Shown here piece after piece: positions 46,165-54,742 of a DNA stretch of 64,000 nt. The stretch covers positions 310,001 through 374,000 of the forward strand of contig NZ_CANLQB010000005.1 of assembly GCF_947493125.1 (NCBI RefSeq). The letters run 5' to 3'. Under the pieces are notes generated by a model. It made no database searches. It saw only the letters and a program-made list of their open reading frames with translations, and was not told where the DNA came from. Positions within the stretch are counted from its first letter, which is position 1. Every line of letters begins with the position of its first letter. The position numbers were made by a program, and so were the translations under genes. Origin of the DNA: an uncultured Roseobacter sp. GTDB taxonomy: Bacteria; Pseudomonadota; Alphaproteobacteria; Rhodobacterales; Rhodobacteraceae.

Positions 46165-46544
46165 GCGCCTGATGCGTTCAGCGCATGCGCCTCAAGGACC
46201 TCCAGCGGCACGATGTCGAGCGCGCGCTTGTGGGTCGCGGCCAGATGCACTTGCGGCGCGCAGCCTTCGTCATGCGCCTGCAGGAAGCGCCCCGCACAGA
46301 GGCACCAGCGGTCGCCTGCCTTGAGACCCTGAAACCCGAACTCCGGCCGCGGTGTGCTGAGGTCGTTGCCCACGTATTTCGAATAGGCGAGGAACTCCGC
46401 CGTCATCACCGCGCAGACGGTGTGGCTGCCCTGATCGGCGGCGCAGGTGTTGCATTGGCCATCGCGGAAAAAGCCCGTGACCGGATCGGTCCCGCAGACC
46501 GCAAGGGCCTCGCCCAGAACGTTGACGCTCTTGTCTTCCTCCAC
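46161..46544 (-). CDS. DUF2237 family protein
   Basis: 127 aa from GTG 46544 with GGAGG upstream. The family pattern is clear: NVLGEALAVCGTDPVTGFFRDG, VCAVMTAEFLAYSKYVGNDLSTP, and GDRWCLCAGRFLQA. Several conserved Cys suggest metal binding or redox. Soluble. Function not known for the family. Confidence 0.85.
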   Translation of the reverse strand: MEEDKSVNVLGEALAVCGTDPVTGFFRDGQCNTCAADQGSHTVCAVMTAEFLAYSKYVGNDLSTPRPEFGFQGLKAGDRWCLCAGRFLQAHDEGCAPQVHLAATHKRALDIVPLEVLEAHALNASGA

Positions 46545-46611
46545 GTCCGCCTCCGCTATCTCATCTCATTCTAAAACATAGGACGACCGGCGCTCAGGGC
46601 CAGATCACGGC

Positions 46612-47652
46612 CTAGCTTGGCCCCTGCCAGCGGATCCAGCGCCCGTGAAAATCGGCACGCCCCAGTGTCAACGTCACATCACCCGGCCAGAGCCGCAAGG
46701 TCAGCGCCGCGCCGACACCGCCGGTCCGGTCGCCGTCGCTCTCCATGGCCAGCCACGCCAGCGGGCGCTCATCGGTCGCCCGCGCCCCCGCCGTCTCGAT
46801 CAAGTCGGTGCCTCGTGCCTGAACCTCCTGAGGGAAGTACTGCCAGGCCACCGAGTGCTGGACGAGATGCAGATGCCCCTCCGGCGCGCCGGCCAGACGG
46901 TCCGCCAGCCACTCCACTGCATCGCCGCGATGGATCGGCGCGTTCATGACCGCCGCCGCCGCCCGGGTCAGCTCCATACGCTCCGGCTGGTCGGGCCAGA
47001 GATAGGCGGTCAGGCGCAGCAGATCCTGCGGCTGGCCCGGATCGAGCGGGTTGAGATCGGCGCCCGCGCGCGCGGCCACTCTCGGCAGGCGGCGCGGCGG
47101 CATCGGCCCCTCCCATGCCGGCGTCAGCATCAGCACCGGGTCGTCCGCGGCGATGGACCCGCCGGGCAGGGCCAGCGCATAGCGGTCCCACATCAGGTTC
47201 AGTCCGCCGCTGGCCCCAAGCTCGGACAGGATAACCGGCAGGTCGACGTGTTCGGCCGCCACCGCCGCTCCGGCCATCAGCGCGGCGGAGCGTCGCACCT
47301 CGTTGGTCTGCGGCGGGCTTTCGATCCAGTCGAGCAGAAAGGCTTCATGATCGGCAAACGCCGCTTGCACCCCCGCGAGAAGATCGGGATCGCTTGTCTT
47401 CTGAGGCGGATAGAGCGTCTCAAGCTCCGGGGCCCGACCGCTCAGCACCAGGGCATGCAGCCCGCCCGCCACGCGCAGGGGCAGCGAATGGCCCGCGGGG
47501 CCCACATCGCCCTCGAACTGCGCAAGCCGCTTGGCCAGAGCGCTCTCCTCCGACCAGTGGTCGGCCAATACCCCCAGCAGCTGCCCCATGAACGGAGAGC
47601 CCATGGCGACACAGCTGATCGATTGGTGGCGGAACGCCTCCGCCAAGGTCAT
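46612..47652 (-). CDS. DUF2332 family protein
   Basis: 346 aa. SCVAMGSPFMGQLLGVLA at the start and LSELGASGGLNLMWDRY in the middle are typical of DUF2332, whose fold hints at a Rossmann methyltransferase-like domain (ELGASGGLN as the glycine loop). Soluble. The start overlaps the pth stop by 4 bp, so it is co-transcribed with pth and rplY. Confidence 0.85.
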   Translation of the reverse strand: MTLAEAFRHQSISCVAMGSPFMGQLLGVLADHWSEESALAKRLAQFEGDVGPAGHSLPLRVAGGLHALVLSGRAPELETLYPPQKTSDPDLLAGVQAAFADHEAFLLDWIESPPQTNEVRRSAALMAGAAVAAEHVDLPVILSELGASGGLNLMWDRYALALPGGSIAADDPVLMLTPAWEGPMPPRRLPRVAARAGADLNPLDPGQPQDLLRLTAYLWPDQPERMELTRAAAAVMNAPIHRGDAVEWLADRLAGAPEGHLHLVQHSVAWQYFPQEVQARGTDLIETAGARATDERPLAWLAMESDGDRTGGVGAALTLRLWPGDVTLTLGRADFHGRWIRWQGPS

Positions 47653-48326
47653 CGGAATTTCTCCATCAGCCGTTGCAAGGGCGACCGGGTGTCAGGCTCC
47701 GGCTCCGGGGCTGGCGCTGCAGGTGTCTGCGGCGCCTTCTGTCCGGTGCCCGAGCGTGGCGGATTGACCCGCAAGGCCACCGCATTCAGGAACTTCGCCG
47801 CATCTCCCCCCGCGAGATGGGGTGCCGCGTCGCTGACCCCGCGCAAGACATCGTCGAGCCACGCCTCCTCCGCCTTCGGGAAATCGCGCAACACATAGCC
47901 CGGCACCGCGTCCTTGTGCCCGGGGTGGCCGACGCCCAGCCGCACCCGCGCATACTCCGGTCCGATATGCGCATGCAGCGAGCGCAGCCCGTTGTGGCCC
48001 GCATGGCCACCTCCCACCTTATGCTTCACCTTGCCGGGGGCGAGGTCGATCTCGTCATGCAGCACCACCACATCCGCCGGCTCCAGCTTGTAGAAGCGCA
48101 TGGCCGCCTGCACCGACTGGCCGGAGTTGTTCATGAAGGTCTCGGGCTTCAGAAGCACCGCGCGATCAGAGCCGAAGCGCCCCTCGCTCAGGCTGCCCTG
48201 ATGCTTGCCCTTCCAGGGCCCGAATCCGTGATCCGCTGCGATCCGGTCCAGCGCCATGAACCCGATGTTATGCCGGTTCTTCGCATATTTCGCGCCGGGA
48301 TTGCCCAACCCCACGATCAGTTTCAT
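47649..48326 (-). CDS. pth: Peptidyl-tRNA hydrolase
   Basis: 225 aa from ATG 48326 with AAGGAG upstream. Catalytic His in KNRHNIGFM, Asn in FMNNSGQSV, Asp in LHDEIDL, and GGGHAGHNGLRS. Releases tRNA from dropped-off peptidyl-tRNA. The C-terminal 35 residues form a Pro/Ala-rich tail longer than usual. Follows rplY, a common pairing. Confidence 0.95.
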   Translation of the reverse strand: MKLIVGLGNPGAKYAKNRHNIGFMALDRIAADHGFGPWKGKHQGSLSEGRFGSDRAVLLKPETFMNNSGQSVQAAMRFYKLEPADVVVLHDEIDLAPGKVKHKVGGGHAGHNGLRSLHAHIGPEYARVRLGVGHPGHKDAVPGYVLRDFPKAEEAWLDDVLRGVSDAAPHLAGGDAAKFLNAVALRVNPPRSGTGQKAPQTPAAPAPEPEPDTRSPLQRLMEKFR

Positions 48327-48372
48327 GGCCCCGCTCCTTGATATTGCACCGCAGCATATCAAAGCTCGGTCT

Positions 48373-48406
48373 CAAACGAAATACGGGGCCGCGATGGGCC
48401 CCGTAT
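48373..48406 (-). terminator. Intrinsic terminator between rplY and pth
   Basis: On the minus strand a 10-bp perfect stem, ATACGGGGCC with GGCCCCGTAT (48381-48406, loop of 6), is followed by TTCGTTTGAG. It lies 26 bp past the rplY stop; read-through would still allow pth expression. Confidence 0.6.
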
Positions 48407-48431
48407 CCAGCGGTCCGTGACCTCTGTGGTC

Positions 48432-49103
48432 TCAGCTTTCCTCGCCGTCGGGCGGGCCCATCTCGGTGGTCGGGACCTCGTCGACGTCGACGTCATCGGC
48501 GGACTCGTCCTCGTCATCGCTCTGCGAGGCAAGACCCGACGGTGCCGAGATCTGTGCAATCACGAAGTCACGGTCGATTGTCGGCTTCGCGCCCTGCGGC
48601 AGGGTGACCGACGAAATCGTCAGGTTGTCGCCGATCTCCATCTCGGAGATGTCGATGGTGATGTGATCGGGGATATCGCCTGCGGTCACGATCAGCTCGA
48701 CCTCGGGACGGATCAGCGTCAGAACGCCGCCCTTCTTCAGGCCGGGCGAGACGTCCTCGCCTTCCACCTCCACGGCGATGAAGAGGTTGATCTTGGTGGT
48801 CCGCTTCAGCCGCATGAAGTCGATATGTGTCGGCAGGTCCTTGACCACATGGCGCTGCACATCACGGCAGATCACGCGCACGTCCTCGTGCCCGTCCACC
48901 TTCATGTTGAAGAGGGTCGACTTGAACCGCCCTTCCTTCAGCTTCTTGAACAGCACATTGAACGGAATGTTGATCGGCAGCGGGTCGGTGTCACCGCCAA
49001 ATACGATCCCAGGAACCATGCCGTCGCGGCGTGCCTGACGAGCGGCGCCCTTGCCTGTCCCCATCCGTTCCTGAGCCACAAGATCCGGAATTTCTCCAGC
49101 CAT
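48432..49103 (-). CDS. rplY: 50S ribosomal protein L25 (Ctc type)
   Basis: 223 aa, the long two-domain L25/CTC form. N-terminal 5S rRNA-binding domain ([20 protein letters not shown]) and a C-terminal beta domain ([18 protein letters not shown]). An acidic tail closes the protein. Its leader carries an 8-bp inverted repeat (49127-49155). Confidence 0.95.
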   Translation of the reverse strand: MAGEIPDLVAQERMGTGKGAARQARRDGMVPGIVFGGDTDPLPINIPFNVLFKKLKEGRFKSTLFNMKVDGHEDVRVICRDVQRHVVKDLPTHIDFMRLKRTTKINLFIAVEVEGEDVSPGLKKGGVLTLIRPEVELIVTAGDIPDHITIDISEMEIGDNLTISSVTLPQGAKPTIDRDFVIAQISAPSGLASQSDDEDESADDVDVDEVPTTEMGPPDGEES

Positions 49104-49126
49104 CTTAAGTCTCCAATATGTTTAGG

Positions 49127-49155
49127 GCGAGGTTCCTCCAAGGCTGTAACCTCGC
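49127..49155 (-). promoter_or_regulatory. Leader hairpin upstream of rplY
   Basis: In the rplY leader (minus strand), GCGAGGTT and AACCTCGC form an 8-bp perfect stem with a 13-nt loop, about 24 nt before the ATG at 49103. It could be a protein-binding leader structure; no T tract follows. Confidence 0.35.
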
Positions 49156-49252
49156 GTGAAGCCGCGCGTATAGACCGGTTTGGCGGACATGAAAAGAGGT
49201 TTTTCGCGGACGCGCTCTTGCACGTCCGAGCGGCCCGTGTCACCGCTGCCAC

Positions 49253-50416
49253 ATGTCGCTTCTCGCCGATCTCTGGCTCTCTCGCAAATCGCTGGCAGGC
49301 TTCGTCATCGTGGGCGCGGCCTGGTCCAGCTATTTTGCCCAGATGCCGGTGATCAAGGCGGCCATCGGGGCCTCCGACGGGGTCTATGGCGCGGTCATGC
49401 TGTTGGCCTCGCTGGGGGCGCTCGCAGCCATGTGGCTGGCTCCGCTGGCGCACCGGCTGGCGGGCCGCTGGGCCTTGCCGCTCGGCGCCATGCTGATGTG
49501 CCTGGGCATGTTGGGCGCGGGGCTCTCGGCGGAGATCGTTGCCTTCGGCGTGGCCATGACGCTGGCCTCGGTGGGAGCCGGGGTCACCGATGTGCTGGCC
49601 AATGTGCGCGTCTCGGATATCGAGGCGCGCAGCGGGCGGCACCTGATGAACCTCAACCACGCGATGTTTTCCTTCACCTACGCGGGCTGCGCGCTGTCCA
49701 CGGGGATCATGCGCGAGGCGGGCTGGTCGCCCGCGCAGGTCTTCACCGTACTCGTCGGCCTTGCTGTCGTCTCGGGCTGGATCATGCTGGAGGCCCGCAC
49801 GCGCGACTTGCCGGAGGAGGACACCAGTCCGGACGCGCCGCTGCCGCATCTGCTGGTCTGGGGCGTGGGGGCGCTTGTCTTGGTCGCCTTCCTGACGGAG
49901 GCCGCGTCAGAGGGCTGGTCGGCCCTGCATCTGGAGCGCACGCTGGGCGGCGGCCCGGCCGAAGGCGCGCTGGGGCCTGCGCTTCTCGGTCTGTCGATGG
50001 GCATCGGGCGGCTTTCAGGGCATTTCCTGTCCGACCGGTTGCCCACCTTGCCCTTCATCACCGTGGCGTCGGTCGTCGCGGCGGGCGGGTTGCTCCTCGT
50101 GGGGGCAGCACCGACGCTGATGATGGCCTATGTCGGTTTTGCGCTCACCGGCCTGGGCATTTCGGTGGTGGCCCCGCTGGCACTGGCGCTCATCGGGCGA
50201 ATTGTCCCGCCGAAAGCCCGCCTCGCCGCGATCAGCCGCGCCTCTGCCCTCGGGTATGCGGCGTTCTTCATCAGCCCGCCGCTGATGGGCTTCACCTCCG
50301 AGCTTTTCGGCCTGCGCGCGGGCTTCTGGGTGGTGGCCGCGCTGCTCATGATCTGTATCGCCGTGCTGGTCCCGGTTTTGGCTGCCCGCATCACGGCGCG
50401 TCCCCAAACGTTTTAG
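49253..50416 (+). CDS. MFS transporter
   Basis: 387 aa with about twelve hydrophobic segments. The N-terminal half shows VIVGAAWSSYFAQMPVIK and MNLNHAMFSFTYAGCAL, like the YbjJ/sugar-efflux type of MFS proteins. Motif A is degenerate. Inner membrane. Substrate unknown. It is divergent from rplY and is followed by the repeat element at 50453-50580. Confidence 0.85.
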   Translation: MSLLADLWLSRKSLAGFVIVGAAWSSYFAQMPVIKAAIGASDGVYGAVMLLASLGALAAMWLAPLAHRLAGRWALPLGAMLMCLGMLGAGLSAEIVAFGVAMTLASVGAGVTDVLANVRVSDIEARSGRHLMNLNHAMFSFTYAGCALSTGIMREAGWSPAQVFTVLVGLAVVSGWIMLEARTRDLPEEDTSPDAPLPHLLVWGVGALVLVAFLTEAASEGWSALHLERTLGGGPAEGALGPALLGLSMGIGRLSGHFLSDRLPTLPFITVASVVAAGGLLLVGAAPTLMMAYVGFALTGLGISVVAPLALALIGRIVPPKARLAAISRASALGYAAFFISPPLMGFTSELFGLRAGFWVVAALLMICIAVLVPVLAARITARPQTF

Positions 50417-50452
50417 AGCCCGACATCTCAAAACCATGCCGCCCAGCTGATA

Positions 50453-50580
50453 GGCCGGGCATCGCCTGGCTTCCCCCCGGAGGGCGATTTGAGGCGTTTC
50501 AAGACGTCTGACGTCTATCGGCTTGGTCACGGTCCACGCCACAGGCGCGTTTCAAACGCCCTCCAGGTCGGGCGATGCCC
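50453..50580. repeat. ~128-bp inverted-repeat element, copy 2
   Basis: The left arm carries GGCCGGGCATCGCC and GGAGGGCGATTT; the right arm carries AAACGCCCTCCAGGTCGGGC then GATGCCC. Taken on the minus strand it aligns end to end with copy 1 at 9237-9363. It starts 37 bp after the MFS stop and ends 28 bp before the lldD stop, again a convergent junction. Confidence 0.75.
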
Positions 50581-50607
50581 TCATCGCAGATTCGGCCGCC
50601 GGACTGC

Positions 50608-51774
50608 TCACGCCTGCCACCGCCCCTCAAAGTCTTCCGGAATGAGCAGGTTATGCCGTCCCAGATCGCCCACCTTGGTCTCGCCACAGAGCGCCATGGT
50701 CGTGTCCAGCTCCTTGTGGATCACCTCCAGCGCCTGCGTGACCCCCTGCTGGCCCATCGCGCCCAGCCCATAGATGAAGGCGCGCCCGATATAGGTGCCC
50801 TTGGCTCCCAACGCCAAGGCCTTCAGCATGTCCTGGCCGGAGCGGATGCCGCCGTCCATATGCACCTCGACCTGGTCTCCCACCGCATCCAGAATGGAAG
50901 GCAGCACCCGGATCGAACTCAGCGCCCCATCCAGTTGCCTGCCGCCGTGGTTGCTGACGATGATCGCATCGGCGCCGACCTTCAGCGCCATCTTCGCATC
51001 CTCTGCATCGAGGATCCCCTTCAGGATCACCTTGCCACCCCAATGCTCCTTGATCTTGGCGATCTTGTCCCAGTCGAGCGAGGGGTCGAACTGTTCCGCC
51101 GTCCAAGTGCTCAAAGATGACGTGTCCGAAATCCCCTGCACATGCCCGACGATATTGCCGAACTCGCGGCGCTTGGCCGTCAGCATCTCGATGCCCCAGG
51201 CCCATTTCGTCATCAGGTTGGCGATGCTCTTCGGCGTCAGCTTGGGCGGAGCGGAGAGCCCGTTCTTGATGTCCTTGTGCCGCTGCCCGAGGATCTGCAG
51301 GTCCAGCGTGATCACCAGCGCCGAACATTTCGCATCCTTCGCCCGCTGGATCAGCCGGTTCACATAGTCCGTGTCGCGCATCGTGTAGAGTTGGAACCAG
51401 AACGGCTTCGACGTGAACCCCGCCACATCCTCGATCGAGTTGATCGACATGGTCGAGAGCGTGAAGGGCACCCCGAATTTCTCTGCCGCCCGCGCCGCCT
51501 TCATCTCGCCGTCGGCGTGCTGCATACCGGTGAGGCCCACAGGGGCGAGCGCCACGGGCATGGCCACTTCTTCGCCGATCATCTCGCTTTCGGTGCTGCG
51601 CCCTGTCATGTCGACCGCCACACGCTGGCGCAAGCGGATCTTCTCGAAATCGGAGGTGTTCTCGCGGAAGGTCTGCTCGGTCCAGCTGCCCGATTCCGCG
51701 TAGTCAAAGAACATCCGGGGCACGCGGCGTTCGTGCAGGCGCTTGAGGTCCTGAATATTGGTGATGGTCGGCAT
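50608..51774 (-). CDS. lldD: FMN-dependent L-lactate dehydrogenase
   Basis: 388 aa from ATG 51774, preceded by GGGGGA; an ATG 21 bp upstream is less likely. Two-electron alpha-hydroxy-acid oxidase family: ALAPVGLTGMQHADGE, and the active-site block VSNHGGRQLDGALSS with the catalytic His. Oxidises L-lactate to pyruvate and feeds the respiratory chain. A GntR-type inverted repeat lies just upstream. The long family also has glycolate and mandelate oxidising members. Confidence 0.9.
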   Translation of the reverse strand: MPTITNIQDLKRLHERRVPRMFFDYAESGSWTEQTFRENTSDFEKIRLRQRVAVDMTGRSTESEMIGEEVAMPVALAPVGLTGMQHADGEMKAARAAEKFGVPFTLSTMSINSIEDVAGFTSKPFWFQLYTMRDTDYVNRLIQRAKDAKCSALVITLDLQILGQRHKDIKNGLSAPPKLTPKSIANLMTKWAWGIEMLTAKRREFGNIVGHVQGISDTSSLSTWTAEQFDPSLDWDKIAKIKEHWGGKVILKGILDAEDAKMALKVGADAIIVSNHGGRQLDGALSSIRVLPSILDAVGDQVEVHMDGGIRSGQDMLKALALGAKGTYIGRAFIYGLGAMGQQGVTQALEVIHKELDTTMALCGETKVGDLGRHNLLIPEDFEGRWQA

Positions 51775-51786
51775 GTGATCCCCCGT

Positions 51787-51809
51787 ATTGGTCAAGTTTA
51801 ATTACCAAT
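51787..51809. promoter_or_regulatory. GntR-type inverted repeat upstream of lldD
   Basis: ATTGGT (51787-51792) and ACCAAT (51804-51809), 11-bp spacer, 13 bp upstream of the lldD ATG. The TTGGT/ACCAA half-sites resemble LldR/PdhR-class operators, but the spacing is wider than usual. Confidence 0.35.
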
Positions 51810-51842
51810 TCGCCTCAGCAAAATCAATCCGCGAATGGCATC

Positions 51843-51887
51843 TTGATCGGTACGATATCGTACTATATAGAAAGTACGAAATTGCAC
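51843..51887 (+). promoter_or_regulatory. Promoter with two palindromic operators before the nitroreductase gene
   Basis: TTGATC (51843-51848) and TATAGA (51866-51871), spacer 17. Between them is a perfect 14-bp palindrome, GTACGATATCGTAC (51850-51863); 24 bp on is a related imperfect site, GTACGAAATTGCAC (51874-51887). The first site would block polymerase directly. The MarR protein encoded at 53006-53464 is the likely ligand. Confidence 0.6.
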
Positions 51888-51906
51888 GATATTGATGGAG
51901 ACCGCC

Positions 51907-53013
51907 ATGACACTGCCCCGCCGCAAAGCCCTCACCCTGATCGGAGGCGGCACCGTGCTGGCCGCGACGGCCTCGGCCGCTGGCTTCCTGACCACCCGCA
52001 CCCCGCACAGTGCGCTCGCCCCCTGGGAGGCGGCGGGCGGGTATGACGATCCGCGCCTCAACGCGCTCAGCTTTGCGCTGCTCGCCCCCAACCCGCACAA
52101 TCTGCAGCCCTGGCAGGTGGGTTTGGACGGCCCCGACACGGTGCTGATCTACCGCGACCCTGCGCGGCGCCTGCCGGAAACCGACCCCCACGACCGGCAG
52201 ATCACCATCGGCCTCGGCTGCTTCATCGAACAGCTGGTTCTGGCAACGGGGGCAGGGGGCCACGCCGTCGATCTCACACTCTATCCCGACGGTGAGGCTG
52301 GCCCCGTCGCACGCGCGGTCTTCACCGAAGGCGGCACGCCCGACCCGCTCAGCGCCCAGATCCTGAACCGCCGCTCCTGCAAGGAGCCCTTCGAGCCCAC
52401 GCCGCTCACCGCCGCCCACGCCAATGAGCTCGAGCTTTTCGCCGACATCCACACCGCCGCGCCCGTGGTCGAGGCGCTCAAAACCCTCACCTGGGCTGCC
52501 TGGGAGGTGGAGGCGATGACGCCACGCACGATGATGGAATCAGTGGACCTGATGCGCTTCGGCAAGGCCGAGATCGAGGCCAACCCCGACGGCATCGACC
52601 TCGGCGGCCCGATGCTGGAAACCCTCATGCTCGCGGGCCTGCTCTCCCGCGCCGCGCAATCCGACCCCGAGAGCCAGAGCTTCCAGCAAGGCGTCGAGAT
52701 CTACCGCGAGATGCTGCACGCCACCCCGGCCTATGCAGCACTCGTGAGCCCCACCAATATGCGCAAAGACCAGATCGAGGCGGGCCGCCGCTGGCTGCGG
52801 CTGAACCTCAAATGCACAGCCCTCGGCGTAGCCTTGCACCCGGTCAGCCAGTGCCTGCAGGAATACCCCGAGATGGCGCCGCATTACGCCACCGCCCACA
52901 AACGCCTCGCCCGCCCGGGCCAGACCGTTCAAATGCTCGGGCGTTTGGGCTACGGTCCAGAGGTGCCGCGCACGCCGCGCTGGCCGCTGGAGACCAAACT
53001 GCTGAATGCCTGA
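51907..53013 (+). CDS. Tat-exported nitroreductase-family protein (Acg-like)
   Basis: 368 aa from ATG 51907 with GGAG 6 bp upstream. A twin-arginine signal (LPRRKALTLIGGG) predicts export of a folded flavoprotein. The FMN-binding signature is PNPHNLQPWQV (about residue 62) with RRLPETDPHDRQ. Acg-type members are larger than usual nitroreductases and some only bind FMN. Its stop overlaps the MarR gene by 8 bp. Substrate unknown. Confidence 0.85.
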   Translation: MTLPRRKALTLIGGGTVLAATASAAGFLTTRTPHSALAPWEAAGGYDDPRLNALSFALLAPNPHNLQPWQVGLDGPDTVLIYRDPARRLPETDPHDRQITIGLGCFIEQLVLATGAGGHAVDLTLYPDGEAGPVARAVFTEGGTPDPLSAQILNRRSCKEPFEPTPLTAAHANELELFADIHTAAPVVEALKTLTWAAWEVEAMTPRTMMESVDLMRFGKAEIEANPDGIDLGGPMLETLMLAGLLSRAAQSDPESQSFQQGVEIYREMLHATPAYAALVSPTNMRKDQIEAGRRWLRLNLKCTALGVALHPVSQCLQEYPEMAPHYATAHKRLARPGQTVQMLGRLGYGPEVPRTPRWPLETKLLNA

Positions 53014-53464
53014 CACCACCGCTGCCACCTATTTCGAGGTCTTCAACGAGATCGCAATCATCGAACAGCTCAGCCGCACGCTCCTGGAGGCGCGCCTGCC
53101 CGCGGGGCTGATCGCGCCGCATTTCACCGTGCTCAACCACCTGATCCGGGTCGGCGACGGGCGCGCGCTGATCGACATGGCGCGGGCCTTCCAGGTGCCC
53201 AAGACCTCGATGACCCACACGGTGAAGGTGCTGGTGACCCATGGCCTTGTCGAGGTGCGCCCCAACCCCGAAGACGGGCGCTCCAAGCTGGTCTGGCTTA
53301 CCGAGGCGGGCCGGGCGGTGCGCCATCAGGCCATCGCCGATCTGGCACCCGACTTCGCGCGCCTGGCCGAGGGCTTCGACACCGCGCGCCTGCTCGAAGC
53401 GCTGCCAGTGTTGCGCGACTTGCGCGTCTATCTCGATGAAGACCGCAATGCGCAGGGGGGCTGA
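53006..53464 (+). CDS. MarR-family transcriptional regulator
   Basis: 152 aa. Winged-helix core at about residues 35-105 (MARAFQVPKTSMTHTVKVLV as helix-turn-helix; RPNPEDGRSKLVWLTEAG as the wing). Co-translated with the nitroreductase, so probably a repressor of that operon through the GTAC palindromes at 51850 and 51874, released by a small-molecule or redox signal. Confidence 0.92.
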   Translation: MPDTTAATYFEVFNEIAIIEQLSRTLLEARLPAGLIAPHFTVLNHLIRVGDGRALIDMARAFQVPKTSMTHTVKVLVTHGLVEVRPNPEDGRSKLVWLTEAGRAVRHQAIADLAPDFARLAEGFDTARLLEALPVLRDLRVYLDEDRNAQGG

Positions 53465-53475
53465 CACCGGGCAAA

Positions 53476-53493
53476 GGTGGCCTGAAGCCCACC
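53476..53493. repeat. Short hairpin repeat, copy 3
   Basis: GGTGGCCTGAAGCCCACC with flanks GCAAA and TCACCTG, in the convergent gap between the MarR gene and trpA. Matches copies at 10905-10922 and 23147-23165. Confidence 0.6.
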
Positions 53494-53558
53494 TCACCTG
53501 TCTGGGCCATCCGGATTGATCTTGCGGGTGGGTAGGCGCCTCCCGGACCGGAGTGGTC

Positions 53559-54350
53559 CTAGGCGCTATGCGCCCCGTCCGAGAGCGTCTTCACAAAGGC
53601 CAGTACATCCGCCACCGGCTCGCCCGCGCCGATTTTGCTCACGATGGCGGAGCCGACCACGACGCCATCCGCCACGTCTGCAATGGCGCGGGATTTTGCG
53701 GGGGTATTCACCCCGAAGCCAACCACCAGCGGCAGATCGGTCGCCGATTTGATGCGCGCAACCTCGGGGCCCACGTCACCCGCCTGCGCCTCGGCCGCCC
53801 CGGTGATCCCCGTGATCGAGACGTAATAGACGAAGCCCGAGGTGTTCTGCAGCACCCGGGGCAGGCGCTTGTCATCTGTCGTCGGCGTGGCCAGCCGGAT
53901 GAAGTTCAGCCCCGCCGCCTGCGCCGGGATACAGAGTTCGCTGTCCTCTTCGGGGGGCAGGTCGACGACGATCAGCCCGTCGATGCCCGCTTCTTTGGCC
54001 TCCACCAGGAAGCGCTCCACGCCCCGGCTGTAAATGGGGTTGTAATAGCCCATCAGCACAATCGGCGTGGTCTGGTCGTCCTTGCGGAAGGTGCGGGCCA
54101 GGTCCAGCGTGCGCGCCAGCGTCATGCCGCTCTCCAGCGCGCGCTGCCCGGCCAGCTGGATCGTCGGGCCATCGGCCATCGGGTCGGTGAAGGGCAGGCC
54201 AAGCTCGATCACATCGACGCCTGCGCCGGGCAGCCCGCGCACCACCTCCAGCGAGGTGTCGAAATCAGGGTCGCCCGCCATCACATAAGCCACGAAGGCT
54301 TTCTTCCCGGCCTGCGCCAGCTCTGCAAATTTCGCGTCAATGCGGCTCAT
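53559..54350 (-). CDS. trpA: Tryptophan synthase alpha chain
   Basis: 263 aa from ATG 54350. The catalytic Glu lies in [16 protein letters not shown] and the Asp in [21 protein letters not shown] binds phosphate. Splits indole-glycerol phosphate for TrpB. It is separated from trpF-trpB by about 9 kb and points the other way, so the alpha and beta chains are not made from one transcript here. Confidence 0.96.
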   Translation of the reverse strand: MSRIDAKFAELAQAGKKAFVAYVMAGDPDFDTSLEVVRGLPGAGVDVIELGLPFTDPMADGPTIQLAGQRALESGMTLARTLDLARTFRKDDQTTPIVLMGYYNPIYSRGVERFLVEAKEAGIDGLIVVDLPPEEDSELCIPAQAAGLNFIRLATPTTDDKRLPRVLQNTSGFVYYVSITGITGAAEAQAGDVGPEVARIKSATDLPLVVGFGVNTPAKSRAIADVADGVVVGSAIVSKIGAGEPVADVLAFVKTLSDGAHSA

Positions 54351-54482
54351 TCCCGGCCCCTTTTCGTCGTTCGGACCCGCAATGCCGAAAAGAGCGGCGG
54401 AAATCAATGCTCCAAAAGCCGCGCCAACAAGGGGGAAAGAAATTTTTGGCTTCCCTCTGAACCCCGGTGCGTGCCACCCTAT

Positions 54483-54695
54483 ATGCAGCTTATGAACTAT
54501 CTTCTCGCCATTCTCCTGCCGCCGCTGTCGATCCTGCTGACAGGCCGCCCGATCATCGCCATCCTGGTGTTTCTCATCTGGATCCCGGCCCTGATCTTCT
54601 CGGGCGGGCTGACGCACCCGATGTTCATCCTGCTCGCGTGGTTCCTGATCTTCCACGCGCGCGAAGACCGCCGCCAGCGCGGGGACTTGTCTTGA
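54483..54695 (+). CDS. YqaE/Pmp3-like small membrane protein
   Basis: 70 aa (61 or 67 if an internal ATG such as 54492 is used). Two membrane segments separated by a short turn: [14 protein letters not shown] and a second from about residue 43, with a basic C-terminal tail. The LPPLSILL opening is typical of the Pmp3/YqaE family, which affects membrane potential and stress tolerance. Confidence 0.7.
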   Translation: MQLMNYLLAILLPPLSILLTGRPIIAILVFLIWIPALIFSGGLTHPMFILLAWFLIFHAREDRRQRGDLS

Positions 54696-54742
54696 CCCCG
54701 GAGAGGCCCTAGGACAGCGCCAATTCAGGAAAGGACGCTGAC

